Translations under genes and position numbers: made by a program | The notes under the pieces: generated by a model | Told to the model about the DNA's origin: nothing | Databases searched by the model: none | The model's input: only the letters and a program-made list of their open reading frames with translations | Assembly: GCA_964446585.1 (NCBI GenBank) | Contig: CAYUPI010000011.1 | Span: 62,001-126,000 of the forward strand | DNA: 64,000 bases | DNA from: CAYUPI01 sp964446585 | GTDB taxonomy: Bacteria; Verrucomicrobiota; Verrucomicrobiia; Limisphaerales; UBA8199 | Direction of reading: 5' to 3' | Shown here: positions 33,266-41,722 of the stretch, piece by piece | How positions within the stretch are numbered: the stretch's first letter is position 1 | How the letters are laid out: each line of letters opens with the position of its first letter

Positions 33266-34233
33266 ATGATTACGAGACCAACACTTGCACTCATTTATTT
33301 GTTCACGCCGCTCCTTGCTGGAGCCGACACGCTGGACCTTTACGCGGAGTTGACTGGCAAGACCGTCCTCATGGCCTCTGCTTTGCCAATGCCGGTCGAA
33401 ACCACAGTGGCGGACTTACCCACCGAGAGGGCTGCCGCCATCGACAGGCTCGAAGGTGAGTTCGCGAAACAAGGCATCGCCGTGCTCGAGGACGGCCCGC
33501 ATTTTGTCATCCTTTTCCGCGAGAAGCAGCGGGCTTCCTTGACCAATGTGTTATCGCTGCGCGGTGCTGAGCTCGCGGTCACAAAGTCTCAGGATACCAC
33601 GCAGGCTGGCACAATCAAACTCGTGAACATGGATCCGGGAACTGTTCTTTCCATCTATGCCGCCATTAGCCAGCGGACGATCCTGCGCCCGATGGTGTTT
33701 CCTGCCACTCTGGTCCGACTAAAAGCACGTGCCCGCTGAGCCGAGAGGAGACAGCCTATGCATTTACAACGGTCCTTGCTCTGAATGGCATCGCAGTGGT
33801 TGAGGACGGCGAAAAATTCGTCTAGGTCGTGCCGATGGTACAACGCTCGATGGTGAGCGCGCGTGCTCCCAAACCGGAGCCCGGCGCAAAGCTGCTGGAT
33901 CTGAACCAGGTGCCGTCCACGCCCGGGGCATCGTCGCCAGTTCAACGAGGCCTCGAACGACCTGACGGTTCCGTCTAACGATTGCTCGAGTTTTATGCCA
34001 GTCTGGCCGGCAAGACGCCGGAGCAGTCGGACAAGTTCGATGGGATGCCCATCTGGTTCCATGTTGAAACGCCATTGACCAAGAGCGAATTGATGTACGC
34101 GATCGAAACCACCTTTAACCTGAACTGGCTGGGAATTGTCCAGGTGGACGACACGCGAATAAGCCTGGCGCGCATTAAAGAGCGCGGCCCGCACGCCGGA
34201 AAACAAAATGGTGATCAGAAGCCGGGACTGTAG
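33266..34233 (+). pseudogene. Broken gene for a secretin-N-domain-like secreted protein
   Basis: The intact first part (33266-33739) has a signal peptide, then LDLYAELTGKTVLMASALP and TVLSIYAAISQRTILRP, repeated segments like the N-domains of secretin-type proteins. After LKARA a single-base deletion near 33735 (in a run of C) shifts the frame. Continuing in the other frame restores LSREETAYAFTTVLALNG and VVEDGEKFV, then meets TAG at 33823-33825. Past that comes ...RSMVSARAPKPEPGAKLLDLN, then TAA at 33976-33978, then LLEFYASLAGKT and PIWFHVETPLTKSELMYAIE up to TAG at 34231-34233. One frameshift and two nonsense codons make it a pseudogene. Both stops can arise from Gln codons by C-to-T change. 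Confidence 0.75.
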
Positions 34234-34282
34234 CCGAAATGGGGCCCAGCCGTAGATTCCCGCCCTCGGACCAAAGGCCGAT

Positions 34283-34420
34283 TCATTGCCGGGCCGCCAC
34301 TCGAGTTTGCCGGATAGCGCATTCCGCGGCTTCCGCCAAAGGCCTGTCGGCGTCGAGCAATTCCTGGAGCGCAGGCAACGCGTTGCTGGCCGCCGCCCGG
34401 GATTGAACAGCCCCGACGCC
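34283..34420 (-). pseudogene. 3'-terminal fragment of a HEAT-repeat gene (paralogue of 36096-36992)
   Basis: Read leftward, the frame gives AASNALPALQELLDADRPLAEA, then AECAIRQTRVAARQ and a stop. This matches the C-terminus of the 36096-36992 product (AASNALPALQKLLIADRDVAEA, then ADCAIRQIRVTAR). The DNA similarity continues about 30 bp past the stop (CCGTAGATTC and GGCCGATTCATT against CCGTAGATTC and GACCGGTTCATT). The 5' part of the gene is missing. It is therefore a truncated duplicate about 1.8 kb from the intact copy. Confidence 0.75.
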
Positions 34421-34464
34421 TGCCAGGTCAAAGTCTAAACAGTAGCGTCAAGTAATTCGCGATT

Positions 34465-34893
34465 ATGTTGCGAGATGCCCTAAAGACGCGTTGCGCCATC
34501 GCGCTCGTTGCTACGATTGCGGCCGTATCGATCGTTGTCCAGCATCGGGCCATACGGCAACTCCGCCACGAGAACGTCTTGTTGCGCGGACAATTGAAGG
34601 GACTGGCCGGGCTGCAGAAAGAAAATGAAGCTCTCTCGACTCGCTTCGTCTTGGCTAATGCGACTCAACCTCCGTTGTTGCCGGAGGCTCCACGTCTTTT
34701 TGATGACAGGACCGTCCAGACTTTGCGGGCAGCGTTCGAGATCTTTTCGACCCCTCCGAGAGGGATGAGCGCTTGGAATGGTATCGAGGCTGCCGAGCGA
34801 GTTAACCTCCAACAGATGCAGAGGTACCAGCAGCAGATGCTTCGGCGAGTTGACATGCGGTCGGTGGAGGAGATTGCGGTACGGCAGCGATGA
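34465..34893 (+). CDS. Small membrane-anchored coiled-coil protein
   Basis: 142 residues from the ATG at 34465. An N-terminal TM helix (CAIALVATIAAVSIVVQH, about 10-28) runs directly into a coiled coil (RAIRQLRHENVLLRGQLKGL, then AGLQKENEALSTRF). The rest is probably disordered, with a Gln-rich helix (ERVNLQQMQRYQQQMLRRVD). Similar TM plus leucine-zipper proteins are abundant in Verrucomicrobia; the function is unknown. It is isolated between the duplicated HEAT fragment and a lipoprotein gene. Confidence 0.65.
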   Translation: MLRDALKTRCAIALVATIAAVSIVVQHRAIRQLRHENVLLRGQLKGLAGLQKENEALSTRFVLANATQPPLLPEAPRLFDDRTVQTLRAAFEIFSTPPRGMSAWNGIEAAERVNLQQMQRYQQQMLRRVDMRSVEEIAVRQR

Positions 34894-35130
34894 GCGGGCG
34901 GGCCTGGTCAGCAGGTGGTGCGAACGCCCACCATCTGTCTCGGTTTTGACGCGAGCTGATTTATGGACATGATCGAAGACAGCTTCCATCCCCCAGAGAC
35001 CTTTCACTGAGCTATTCACGGCGGTCGAGCCTTGACGCCGCTCGCGGTGGGCCGTACCGTTTCTGTGTCAAAGCCAATCGATGAAGGTATGGCGTAACAA
35101 TGCGGCTCGGCCGTGCCGCCTCGCGCAGTC

Positions 35131-35991
35131 ATGAGGCTAACCTTGCAACTCGTGTCGGGGCTCCTTATTCTGCTGAGCGGTTGCTGCACCCAACATCCGA
35201 CAATCTCTACGGCACCTGGCGCGCACGGACATTCCAAGGAATCTTCCCTGCAGTTCAGCGTTGCGGCTCTGGCCGGAGACTCAACGCCCGCAACGTACAG
35301 CTTCCAGCAAGCCAAGGGCAAACGCGGCTCAGCCAGAGAAGGCTTGTTGGATTCGGCCGAGATGGCAGTGACGGGGCCGGTCCAATGCATTATGGTTTCA
35401 GGCGACATCCTCGACTGGACAATCCGTTCAGCGCAGGATGAGGGCCAGGTGTTGTTTGGCACGGCGTTGGCGGGAGCCGCAGGAGGGGCAACGGCTCTTG
35501 GGGTGGCCCTGGTCGCGCCCGCGGTAGCTGCCAAAGGGTTAATCCGTTCCTGGACAACCGTCAGTCCGCGGGAACTGGCCGAGCGCACAGCGGACTTGGA
35601 GGAGGCTCTTAAAGAGGTTGCGGCACAAGAGCGGTTCCAACATTTGCTGCTGGCGCGCGTCGAAGCAGAAAGCCCGGGGCGAATAGTGGCGATGGGCCCA
35701 GAGTGCAATGATGAACCAGGCAAGCCCTCCGTAGATGCTGTGTTGGAGGCGCGGATTGATCAACTGCGCCTGGAACGAGTGGGCTCCGATGAAGGTTCCT
35801 ATTTCCTGCGAATCAAAGCGCACGCGCGCCTCATCCGGAAAGAGGGGAGCGGTGTTTTGTACGAGCAGCCAGTCGAATACCGAAGCGGTCGCGCCTTGTT
35901 CCTCGACTGGACAGACCACGGCGCCGTGCAAGGCGTGGCCGATACTGGTTATCTCGCCCTGGCGGACTATTTTGCAGGCCAGATTCGATAA
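35131..35991 (+). CDS. Lipoprotein of unknown function
   Basis: 286 residues from the ATG at 35131. The signal peptide ends in a lipobox LLSGC (Cys at about 17) followed by CTQHPTIST. A glycine/alanine-rich hydrophobic hairpin (about 115-145, FGTALAGAAGGATALGVALV) suggests membrane association. The C-terminal domain (about 205-286) reads DAVLEARIDQLRLER, FLRIKAHARLIRKEGSGVLYEQPVEYRS. It resembles envelope lipoproteins with a glycine-zipper-like segment seen in several Gram-negative groups. No partner gene is evident. Confidence 0.7.
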   Translation: MRLTLQLVSGLLILLSGCCTQHPTISTAPGAHGHSKESSLQFSVAALAGDSTPATYSFQQAKGKRGSAREGLLDSAEMAVTGPVQCIMVSGDILDWTIRSAQDEGQVLFGTALAGAAGGATALGVALVAPAVAAKGLIRSWTTVSPRELAERTADLEEALKEVAAQERFQHLLLARVEAESPGRIVAMGPECNDEPGKPSVDAVLEARIDQLRLERVGSDEGSYFLRIKAHARLIRKEGSGVLYEQPVEYRSGRALFLDWTDHGAVQGVADTGYLALADYFAGQIR

Positions 35992-36095
35992 CCTGTAGTG
36001 GCTTTTGCACGATGCCCCTCCAGCCTTGGTGTTCACAGAAAAGTCGAAAAGTCGTCAAACCGTAGATTCGCGCCTTCGAACTAAAGACCGGTTCA

Positions 36096-36992
36096 TTACC
36101 GGGCCGTCACTCGAATTTGCCGGATTGCGCAGTCCGCAGCTTCCGCCACATCCCGGTCGGCGATCAGCAATTTCTGAAGCGCTGGCAGCGCGTTGCTGGC
36201 CGCCGGACCGATGTAGCCGAGTGTTCTGATGGCGGTGATGCGAATATCCAAGTCTGGATCGTCCAACGTTCGAATGAGTGCAGGAACCGCAGGCAACGCA
36301 TCTAACCCGGCACAGAAAAGCCCAACCACGGCCTCATATCGCGCAGCCGGTAACGGCCGGTCAAGGCCGCGAATCATCTCCGGAACACTCTTCGGTCTGA
36401 AATCATAATCGAAATATTCGTAGCCCCATCCGGCGATCCCCGCGACCTTACCGTCCTTCAGAGTCAAGTTAAGCGTCCGGACGACCTCGTCCGAAAAGGA
36501 ACCATAGTACGCCAATATCAGCGCAGCATTCGCCCGCACATATGCATCAGGATCCCGGCACGCACATACAAGGGCGTGCTCGATTCGGGCAGGGACGCGG
36601 CCGATCTTTCCGATAGCAGCGACTGCGGTTTGTCGGATAACAAGCTGCGGCTGCGGCATCGGCAGTTGAGATTTTAGGGAGCTGGGCAGTTGAACCCACA
36701 GGTAAGTATAATACCGCTTCAGGGCGGTGTCCTTGGTTTCCAACATCCCGATTAGAACCTCATCGGCCTGAGCACCCATGCCGCGCAGTTGGGCCAGAGC
36801 CGCGCAGGCCTCTTGGTCAGACACACCCTGGGAGGCTCTCTCGGGGCTCCCGTGCCGAAACCTGATCTTTTCCGCAAGCGCGAAGACCTCAGCATGCCGC
36901 TGAGAGTCAGCACGCTCCCAAGCGACAGTGAGAGCCACTGCACAGATCAGCGCGGAAGCTCCAATCACAACGATAACCACTCTCTGCTTCAC
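36096..36992 (-). CDS. Membrane-anchored HEAT-repeat protein
   Basis: 298 residues from a GTG at 36992 placed just before the TM helix (QRVVIVVIGASALICAVAL). The frame is open further upstream to 37187, so the start is uncertain. The remainder is helical repeats of HEAT/PBS-lyase type: QTAVAAIGKIGRVPARIEHAL, PDAYVRANAALILAYYGSF, ALPAVPALIRTLDDPDLDIR and ITAIRTLGYIGPAASNALPALQ (abridged). Such repeats form a protein-interaction solenoid. A degraded copy of the 3' end lies at 34283-34420. Confidence 0.7.
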   Translation of the reverse strand: MKQRVVIVVIGASALICAVALTVAWERADSQRHAEVFALAEKIRFRHGSPERASQGVSDQEACAALAQLRGMGAQADEVLIGMLETKDTALKRYYTYLWVQLPSSLKSQLPMPQPQLVIRQTAVAAIGKIGRVPARIEHALVCACRDPDAYVRANAALILAYYGSFSDEVVRTLNLTLKDGKVAGIAGWGYEYFDYDFRPKSVPEMIRGLDRPLPAARYEAVVGLFCAGLDALPAVPALIRTLDDPDLDIRITAIRTLGYIGPAASNALPALQKLLIADRDVAEAADCAIRQIRVTAR

Positions 36993-37315
36993 GAGGGTTA
37001 CCCTAGTGCGACGTGCCTTAGAACACCAGCCGCTCTGCGCTCGCGTAGTTGTCGCGCCGTAGCGAAGTGGAGGCGAGTCACGTTTCAGTTCCCCATCCCT
37101 CGGGAACAGACCCAGGCAAAAAAATGACCATAGTTTGGCAAATTTGGTGGGGCGGTGGCGGGCAGGGGCGACGACCTTATACGCCACATTGATATGAAGG
37201 TCCGTCGTAACGCTGAAGTGACCGAGAATCCGGCTCCTGGTCTCGAAACGCCAGGCTCTGACCTTTCCGAACCGGGACCTGCTCCCTTAACGATAAGCAA
37301 AACAATACGATACCA
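36993..37315. other. Gap between divergent HEAT-repeat and cytochrome c genes
   Basis: 323 bp holding the possible 5' extension of the HEAT-repeat frame and the upstream region of the first cytochrome gene. I see no hairpin, recognisable promoter consensus or small gene that I can support. Confidence 0.4.
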
Positions 37316-37645
37316 ATGAAAAAAACACTCGTGCTCACTCTGGCCGTCCTGGGGGCGGCGCTGCTCTCCGCTTCCCCCGGAGACGTGAAGGAAAACTGGG
37401 ACAAACAATGCGCCAAATGCCACGGCGCTGAGGGCAAAGGCGACACCAAAATGGGCCAAAAACTCGCCATCAAGGACTTGACCGATGCCAAGCTGCAGGC
37501 CGAGCTGAAGGATGATCAGGCCTTCAAATCGATTAAGGAAGGCATCAAGGACAGCGATGGCAAAATCAAAATGAAGCCCGCCGAAGGGCTGTCCGAGGAC
37601 GAGATCAAGGCCCTGGTGACACACGTTCGCACTCTCAAAAAGTGA
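37316..37645 (+). CDS. Periplasmic monoheme cytochrome c
   Basis: 109 residues. The signal peptide is about 1-20. The heme motif CAKCH is at 32-36 and the likely sixth ligand is Met86 in KIKMKPAEGLSEDEIKALVTHVR. This is a class I cytochrome c of the small electron-shuttle type. It is close to the paralogue at 44465-44794: same length, same heme position, and identical segments such as KMGQKL and QAELKDD. It heads the first respiratory module and could carry electrons from the NrfD complex to terminal acceptors. Confidence 0.92.
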   Translation: MKKTLVLTLAVLGAALLSASPGDVKENWDKQCAKCHGAEGKGDTKMGQKLAIKDLTDAKLQAELKDDQAFKSIKEGIKDSDGKIKMKPAEGLSEDEIKALVTHVRTLKK

Positions 37646-37697
37646 CCGGCTGACAGGCACGGACTTGCTCGCCGGGTGTGACACCTCACTGAATGCT

Positions 37698-37807
37698 GGA
37701 GCGCACCCGTTCCCCGAGCGCAGCAACGGGAAAGGCCGAGGCGCTTTCGATTGTCCCAGCGCCCCAGAGCGGGCGGAGCTTGCAGCGCCCGGGGACGGAC
37801 GCGCTCC
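37698..37807. repeat. Intergenic element with imperfect inverted ends (GGAGCGCAC type)
   Basis: The left end GGAGCGCACCCGTTCCCC (37698-37715) is complementary, with two or three mismatches, to GGGGACGGACGCGCTCC (37791-37807). The inner part is GC-rich with further self-complementary stretches (CAGCGCC, GGGCGGAGC, CAGCGCCC). It shares the GGAGCGCAC terminus with the palindrome at 25904-25976. Confidence 0.5.
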
Positions 37808-37827
37808 GGGCGAGTAACCCTTATTTG

Positions 37828-37858
37828 AAAAGCTTAGAGCAAAAAATGCTAAGCTTTT
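37828..37858. repeat. Perfect AT-rich hairpin before the tetraheme cytochrome gene
   Basis: AAAAGCTTAG (37828-37837) and CTAAGCTTTT (37849-37858) form a 10-bp stem with an 11-nt A-rich loop, about 57 bp before the next start codon. It may be a terminator separating the first cytochrome gene from the following operon, or an operator. The right arm ends in four T, weakly favouring termination. Confidence 0.5.
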
Positions 37859-37914
37859 GGCAACCCACGTTAAGCATGGGACGGCGGCATCCGGTACGCT
37901 CTCTGCAGAAATAA

Positions 37915-38535
37915 ATGCAGACTGAGACTAAAACTTCCGTGGTGCTGCTGAGCCTGGCGGTTTTCTTCCTGGTTCTGGCCGCCGCGTTTGTATTCAACGT
38001 CTGGGGACGCGTCCCGGCACTTTCCCCCATTCTGTTGGTGGATCCTGCCCTTACCAGCAACGCGACGGCACGCGTTTCCTACGGCCAACTCGCCGCTGCC
38101 AAAGCCGACCTTTCTGACTTTGATTGTTACGCCTGCCACGAACGGGGCAAACCTCCTCCCCTGCGCTTTGACGAACAGCACAACCTGGTCGTGCCGAAGG
38201 AACACTCGGACATTGTCATGGGGCACGGGAGCCACAACCGCAACAACCTCTGTTTCAACTGCCATGACGAGAATAATCTGGAGGTGTTCGAAACCCGCGA
38301 CGGCCGACAATTGAAGTTCGCCGAGAGCACCCGGCTGTGCGGCAGTTGTCATGGTCCGACCTTTCGCGATTGGGAGGCCGGTGCGCACGGCCGCACCAGC
38401 GGCGATTGGAGTCGCCTGCCGGATCGCATCACGCGGCAGGACTGTGTCGCCTGCCACAATCCCCACGCCCCCAAATTCCCCTCCCGGCCGGCCGCGCCCG
38501 GACCGCATCCGCTCAGGGCCCAAAAACACGTGTAA
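37915..38535 (+). CDS. Membrane-anchored tetraheme cytochrome c
   Basis: 206 residues. An uncleaved N-terminal TM anchor (about 8-29) is followed by four CxxCH motifs at 71-75 (CYACH), 113-117 (CFNCH), 142-146 (CGSCH) and 177-181 (CVACH), with extra His residues suited to bis-His ligation (GHGSHNRN, GAHGRT, NPHAP). Its position 10 bp before the FeS subunit gene suggests it is the cytochrome subunit of an NrfCD-type menaquinol-oxidising complex, comparable in layout to the Cbc and Qrc complexes of delta-proteobacteria and to part of alternative complex III. Confidence 0.88.
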   Translation: MQTETKTSVVLLSLAVFFLVLAAAFVFNVWGRVPALSPILLVDPALTSNATARVSYGQLAAAKADLSDFDCYACHERGKPPPLRFDEQHNLVVPKEHSDIVMGHGSHNRNNLCFNCHDENNLEVFETRDGRQLKFAESTRLCGSCHGPTFRDWEAGAHGRTSGDWSRLPDRITRQDCVACHNPHAPKFPSRPAAPGPHPLRAQKHV

Positions 38536-38545
38536 CCCAATTCAC

Positions 38546-39520
38546 ATGAACGGCGATTTCCCAACGACTCCTTCCTGCAACCATCCGCTCGGCGGTTGCG
38601 CGGGCGCGCCGCAGGAAATGTCCCGGCGCAATTTTCTGCGGACCTCGGCGGTGCTGACGTCGGGCCTGGCGGCGCTGGCGGCCAGTTTGTCGCCGCTGAT
38701 GGAAATGGAAGATTTCCCTACCGCCGAGCGGTTCCTCCAAAAGTACTACAAAGAGCTGACGCCCGCAGAGATGGCCAAGGTCATCAAGCGAATCGAAAAC
38801 GAGGTCGAGAAGCAATATGGCATCCGCCCGCATGTGCGCGACCTCAAGCCGATGGCCGGTGTTGAGTTTGTCTATGCTCTGAACCTGACCCGCTGCATCG
38901 GCTGCCGCAAGTGCGTCCATGCCTGCGTCAAGGAAAACAACCAGTCGCGCAACCCGGAAATTCAGTACATCCGCGTGCTCAAGCTGCCGCATGGTTCGAT
39001 GGACCTGGATAAAGCCGATCACAATTACGCGCCGGAGTCCGTCCCCGAGAAAGGTTTCTTCTACATGCCAGTGCAATGCCAGCAATGCAAGAATCCGCCC
39101 TGCGTCAAAGTCTGCCCCGTCCATGCCACGTGGCAGGAATCGGACGGCATCACGGTCATTGATTACGACTGGTGCATTGGCTGCCGCTATTGCGAGGCCG
39201 CCTGCCCTTACTGGGCACGGCGGTTCAATTTCACCAAGCCTTCGATTCCAAAAGACAAAATCAACACGGACATGTCTTACCTGGGCAACCGGCCGCGGCG
39301 GCAGGGAGTAATGGAGAAATGCCACTTTTGCATCCAGCGCACGCGCGTCGGAAAATATCCGGCCTGCCTGGAAGTGTGTCCGGTCGGCGCCCGCAAGTTC
39401 GGCAACATCCTCGACCCTAACAGCGAGGTCTCGTATATCCTCCGCACCAAGCGGGTGTTCATCCAACTCAAGGAGGAGTTGGGCACCTCGCCGCGTTTCT
39501 TCTACTACTTCGATGTATGA
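38546..39520 (+). CDS. Tat-exported [4Fe-4S] ferredoxin-type subunit (DmsB/NrfC/HybA family)
   Basis: 324 residues from the ATG at 38546. A twin-arginine signal (SRRNFLR at 26-32) is preceded by a Cys/His-containing N-tail. Four cluster motifs are present: CIGCRKCVHAC (117-127), CQQCKNPPCVKVCP (178-191), CIGCRYCEAACP (210-221) and CHFCIQRTRVGKYPACLEVCP (259-279, abridged). Such subunits relay electrons between an NrfD quinol site and the cytochrome subunit on the periplasmic side. Its stop overlaps the NrfD-like start by 4 bp, so the two are translationally coupled. Confidence 0.93.
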   Translation: MNGDFPTTPSCNHPLGGCAGAPQEMSRRNFLRTSAVLTSGLAALAASLSPLMEMEDFPTAERFLQKYYKELTPAEMAKVIKRIENEVEKQYGIRPHVRDLKPMAGVEFVYALNLTRCIGCRKCVHACVKENNQSRNPEIQYIRVLKLPHGSMDLDKADHNYAPESVPEKGFFYMPVQCQQCKNPPCVKVCPVHATWQESDGITVIDYDWCIGCRYCEAACPYWARRFNFTKPSIPKDKINTDMSYLGNRPRRQGVMEKCHFCIQRTRVGKYPACLEVCPVGARKFGNILDPNSEVSYILRTKRVFIQLKEELGTSPRFFYYFDV

Positions 39521-41262
39521 TGCAGGCGACCAAAAATTACCTCAGGTTCCTGTACCGCTGCGCCTGCGTCGCGTTCGACGGCGATTGGCGTTACTACACC
39601 TGGATGGGCTTGCTGACGGTCATTTGTCTTCTGGGCCTCAACGCCTACGCCAAACAATTCGTGCACGGCCTGCTCGTGACTGGCATGAGCGACGAAGTCT
39701 CCTGGGGCGTTTACATCGCCAACTTCACTTTCCTGGTGGGTGTCGCCGCAGCCGCGGTCATGATGGTCATCCCAGTTTACATTTATGGGAACGAGGAGCT
39801 GCACGACCTGGTCATCTTCGGCGAGTTGCTTGCCGTCGCCGCCATCATCATGTGCCTGGCCTTTGTGACGGTGGACCTCGGCCGGCCGGACCGGTTCTGG
39901 CATCTCATCCCGGGAATCGGCCAGTTCAATTTTCCCGCTTCGATGCTTAGTTGGGATGTGATCGTCCTGAACGGCTATCTGCTGCTCAACGTGCATATCT
40001 GCGGTTATCTGTTGTATTGCCGATACCAGGGCCGGAGGCCGGCCAAGTGGTTTTACATTCCGTTCGTGTTCGTCGCCATCGTCTGGGCGGTATCGATTCA
40101 TACCGTCACGGCGTTCCTTTATGTGGGCCTGGGCGGCCGGCCGTTCTGGAACTCGGCGATCGTCGGACCTCGGTTCCTGGCCTCGGCGTTCACCGCTGGG
40201 CCCGCGCTGATCATCCTGGCGATGCAAGTCGTCCGCCGCGTCACCGCCTCGGCCCCGGTGAGCGATGCCTCGGCCCTGCGACAGGGTGCGGTTGGTCCGG
40301 AGAAGCCCTCGAGCCGCGCCGCTACGTTGGAAGATTTTGAATGGCTTGGCCGGCACGTGGCCGAACTGGCGTCGGTTTCCAAGGAAGCTCGAAAGGGCGT
40401 CCTGAGAGGCGCAAGGGTCCTCGAAGCCAGAGCCGGCACCGTTCTGTTGCGCCAAGGGGATACGGACAACGAAGCCTTTTTCGTTTTGAAAGGGCGCGTG
40501 GTGGTCCAGCGGGAAGAAAGCGGGCGATTTCGCGTGACGCGAACCGTCGGGCCGGGTGAGCAATTCGGAGAGATCTCCGCCCTGGCGGGAACCCCGCGCA
40601 TGGCCACGGCCATAGCCGAGGAGGCCGTCTTGCTCCTGGGGCTTTCGGCGGACTCATTGCGCAAATTGATGAAGAGCCCGCCGATGAGCCGCGTGGTTCA
40701 TTCGCGAATGTCCGAGCGGCTCATGATCACAGACCGCGCCTTGATGATCCTCCGCAGCATTGTGCAGGTTTCGATGCTCATCAACGTGTTCCTGCTCGCC
40801 AACGAAGTGTTCAAAGAATTCTATTCGCGCACTGCCCACGTGGCTTCCTCCCAATATCTGTTGCTCGGCTTGCATGGCCATCACGCATTGGTGCCCTGGA
40901 TCTGGACCGCGATAGCCTTCAATCTCTGCGCGATGTTCCTCCTGGTGCTGCCTGTGAGCCGAAGCTTGAAGTACCTCAATATCGCCTGTGTGCTGGCCAT
41001 TGTCGGCATTTGGATCGAAAAGGGCATGGGCCTTGTCGTGCCCGGGTTCATTCCTTCGCCGTTAGGTGAGATGATCGAATATACCCCCTCGCTCAATGAG
41101 ACGTTGATTTGTCTCGGCATCTGGGCTTTCGGCCTGCTGTGCTATACAATCTTTCTCCGCATGTCGGTGCCGATTCTCCAGGGCCGGCTCTCGAAAGCTA
41201 ACGAGGGCCGCAATGGAACGGACCTGGCGCCGGCGGCTCTCGTAGCCGCTGCCGGAAGCTGA
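39517..41262 (+). CDS. NrfD/PsrC-type quinol dehydrogenase membrane subunit with inserted cyclic-nucleotide-binding domain
   Basis: 581 residues. Residues 1-240 contain the first group of NrfD TM helices (FTFLVGVAAAAVMMVIPVY, VTVDLGRPDRFWHLIP, FPASMLSWDVIVLNGYLLLN). Residues 410-550 contain the last helices (IVQVSMLINVFLLANEVFKEFY, IWIEKGMGLVVPGFIPSP). Between them, about 285-400, lies a cNMP-binding fold with ARAGTVLLRQGDTDNEAFFVLKGRVVV and a phosphate-binding cassette FGEISALAGTPRMATAIAEE that keeps the Glu352 and Arg361 positions. This predicts a quinone oxidoreductase gated by cAMP, c-di-GMP or a related ligand on its cytoplasmic side. Both helix groups are in one uninterrupted frame, so this is not an assembly of separate genes. 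Confidence 0.9.
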   Translation: MMQATKNYLRFLYRCACVAFDGDWRYYTWMGLLTVICLLGLNAYAKQFVHGLLVTGMSDEVSWGVYIANFTFLVGVAAAAVMMVIPVYIYGNEELHDLVIFGELLAVAAIIMCLAFVTVDLGRPDRFWHLIPGIGQFNFPASMLSWDVIVLNGYLLLNVHICGYLLYCRYQGRRPAKWFYIPFVFVAIVWAVSIHTVTAFLYVGLGGRPFWNSAIVGPRFLASAFTAGPALIILAMQVVRRVTASAPVSDASALRQGAVGPEKPSSRAATLEDFEWLGRHVAELASVSKEARKGVLRGARVLEARAGTVLLRQGDTDNEAFFVLKGRVVVQREESGRFRVTRTVGPGEQFGEISALAGTPRMATAIAEEAVLLLGLSADSLRKLMKSPPMSRVVHSRMSERLMITDRALMILRSIVQVSMLINVFLLANEVFKEFYSRTAHVASSQYLLLGLHGHHALVPWIWTAIAFNLCAMFLLVLPVSRSLKYLNIACVLAIVGIWIEKGMGLVVPGFIPSPLGEMIEYTPSLNETLICLGIWAFGLLCYTIFLRMSVPILQGRLSKANEGRNGTDLAPAALVAAAGS

Positions 41263-41275
41263 GATGCCTTGAGCT

Positions 41276-41722
41276 ATGGCAACGCAACTGACCGCCGAAG
41301 ATGCCAAGCAATCCCTCACGGCCCATGTAGCGGCCAAGGGGGCGGAAATTTTTGAGAAATACGGTCCAACGATTGGTTGGAAACAATTGCTGCAGATCCT
41401 CGAGGACCGCGCCTGCGTCCGCTATCCCTGCCAGGTGGTTTTCGACTCCGCGCCTCTAGGCCCAGGCGAATTTGGTCATCCGGTTCCGAAGGGTGAAAAT
41501 CCCGAAGACGGCTTCACCATGTACATTCACCCATGCTACATGGCGCAATTGTCGTACGTCCCTTATTTGGTGCTCTACCAGCTTATGCTCGTGAATTACG
41601 GAGAATTCGCCTCGCCCGATGACGCGGAAACATTCGGGGCCGCCGCGCTCGGCCTCAGTAGAGAGGATTACTACCAGGCCGTTTGTGATTTGGCTGACGA
41701 ACTTGGCGGCTGCGACTTATGA
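41276..41722 (+). CDS. Conserved small protein of the NrfD operon
   Basis: 148 residues, 13 bp after the NrfD-like gene. It has no signal or TM segment. Features are a helical N-terminus, IGWKQLLQILEDRACVRYPCQVVFDS, then MYIHPCYMAQLSYVPYLVLYQLMLVNYGEFASPDDAETFGAAALGLSREDYY (abridged to IHPCYMAQLSYVPYLVLYQL as its core) and a terminal Cys. I believe related proteins accompany other multiheme cytochrome loci, possibly as assembly or maturation factors, but no function is established. The 3' end overlaps an antisense PEP-CTERM gene by 68 bp. Confidence 0.7.
   Translation: MATQLTAEDAKQSLTAHVAAKGAEIFEKYGPTIGWKQLLQILEDRACVRYPCQVVFDSAPLGPGEFGHPVPKGENPEDGFTMYIHPCYMAQLSYVPYLVLYQLMLVNYGEFASPDDAETFGAAALGLSREDYYQAVCDLADELGGCDL

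Noticed and set aside
33655..34431. Minus-strand frame of 258 codons across the pseudogene zone
   Set aside because: The recognisable HEAT-repeat similarity in this stretch is in a different minus-strand frame, and the rest opposes the decayed secretin-like gene.
38513..40563. Two long minus-strand frames over the FeS and NrfD-like genes
   Set aside because: Both lie antisense to well-supported respiratory genes and show no signal, motif or RBS.
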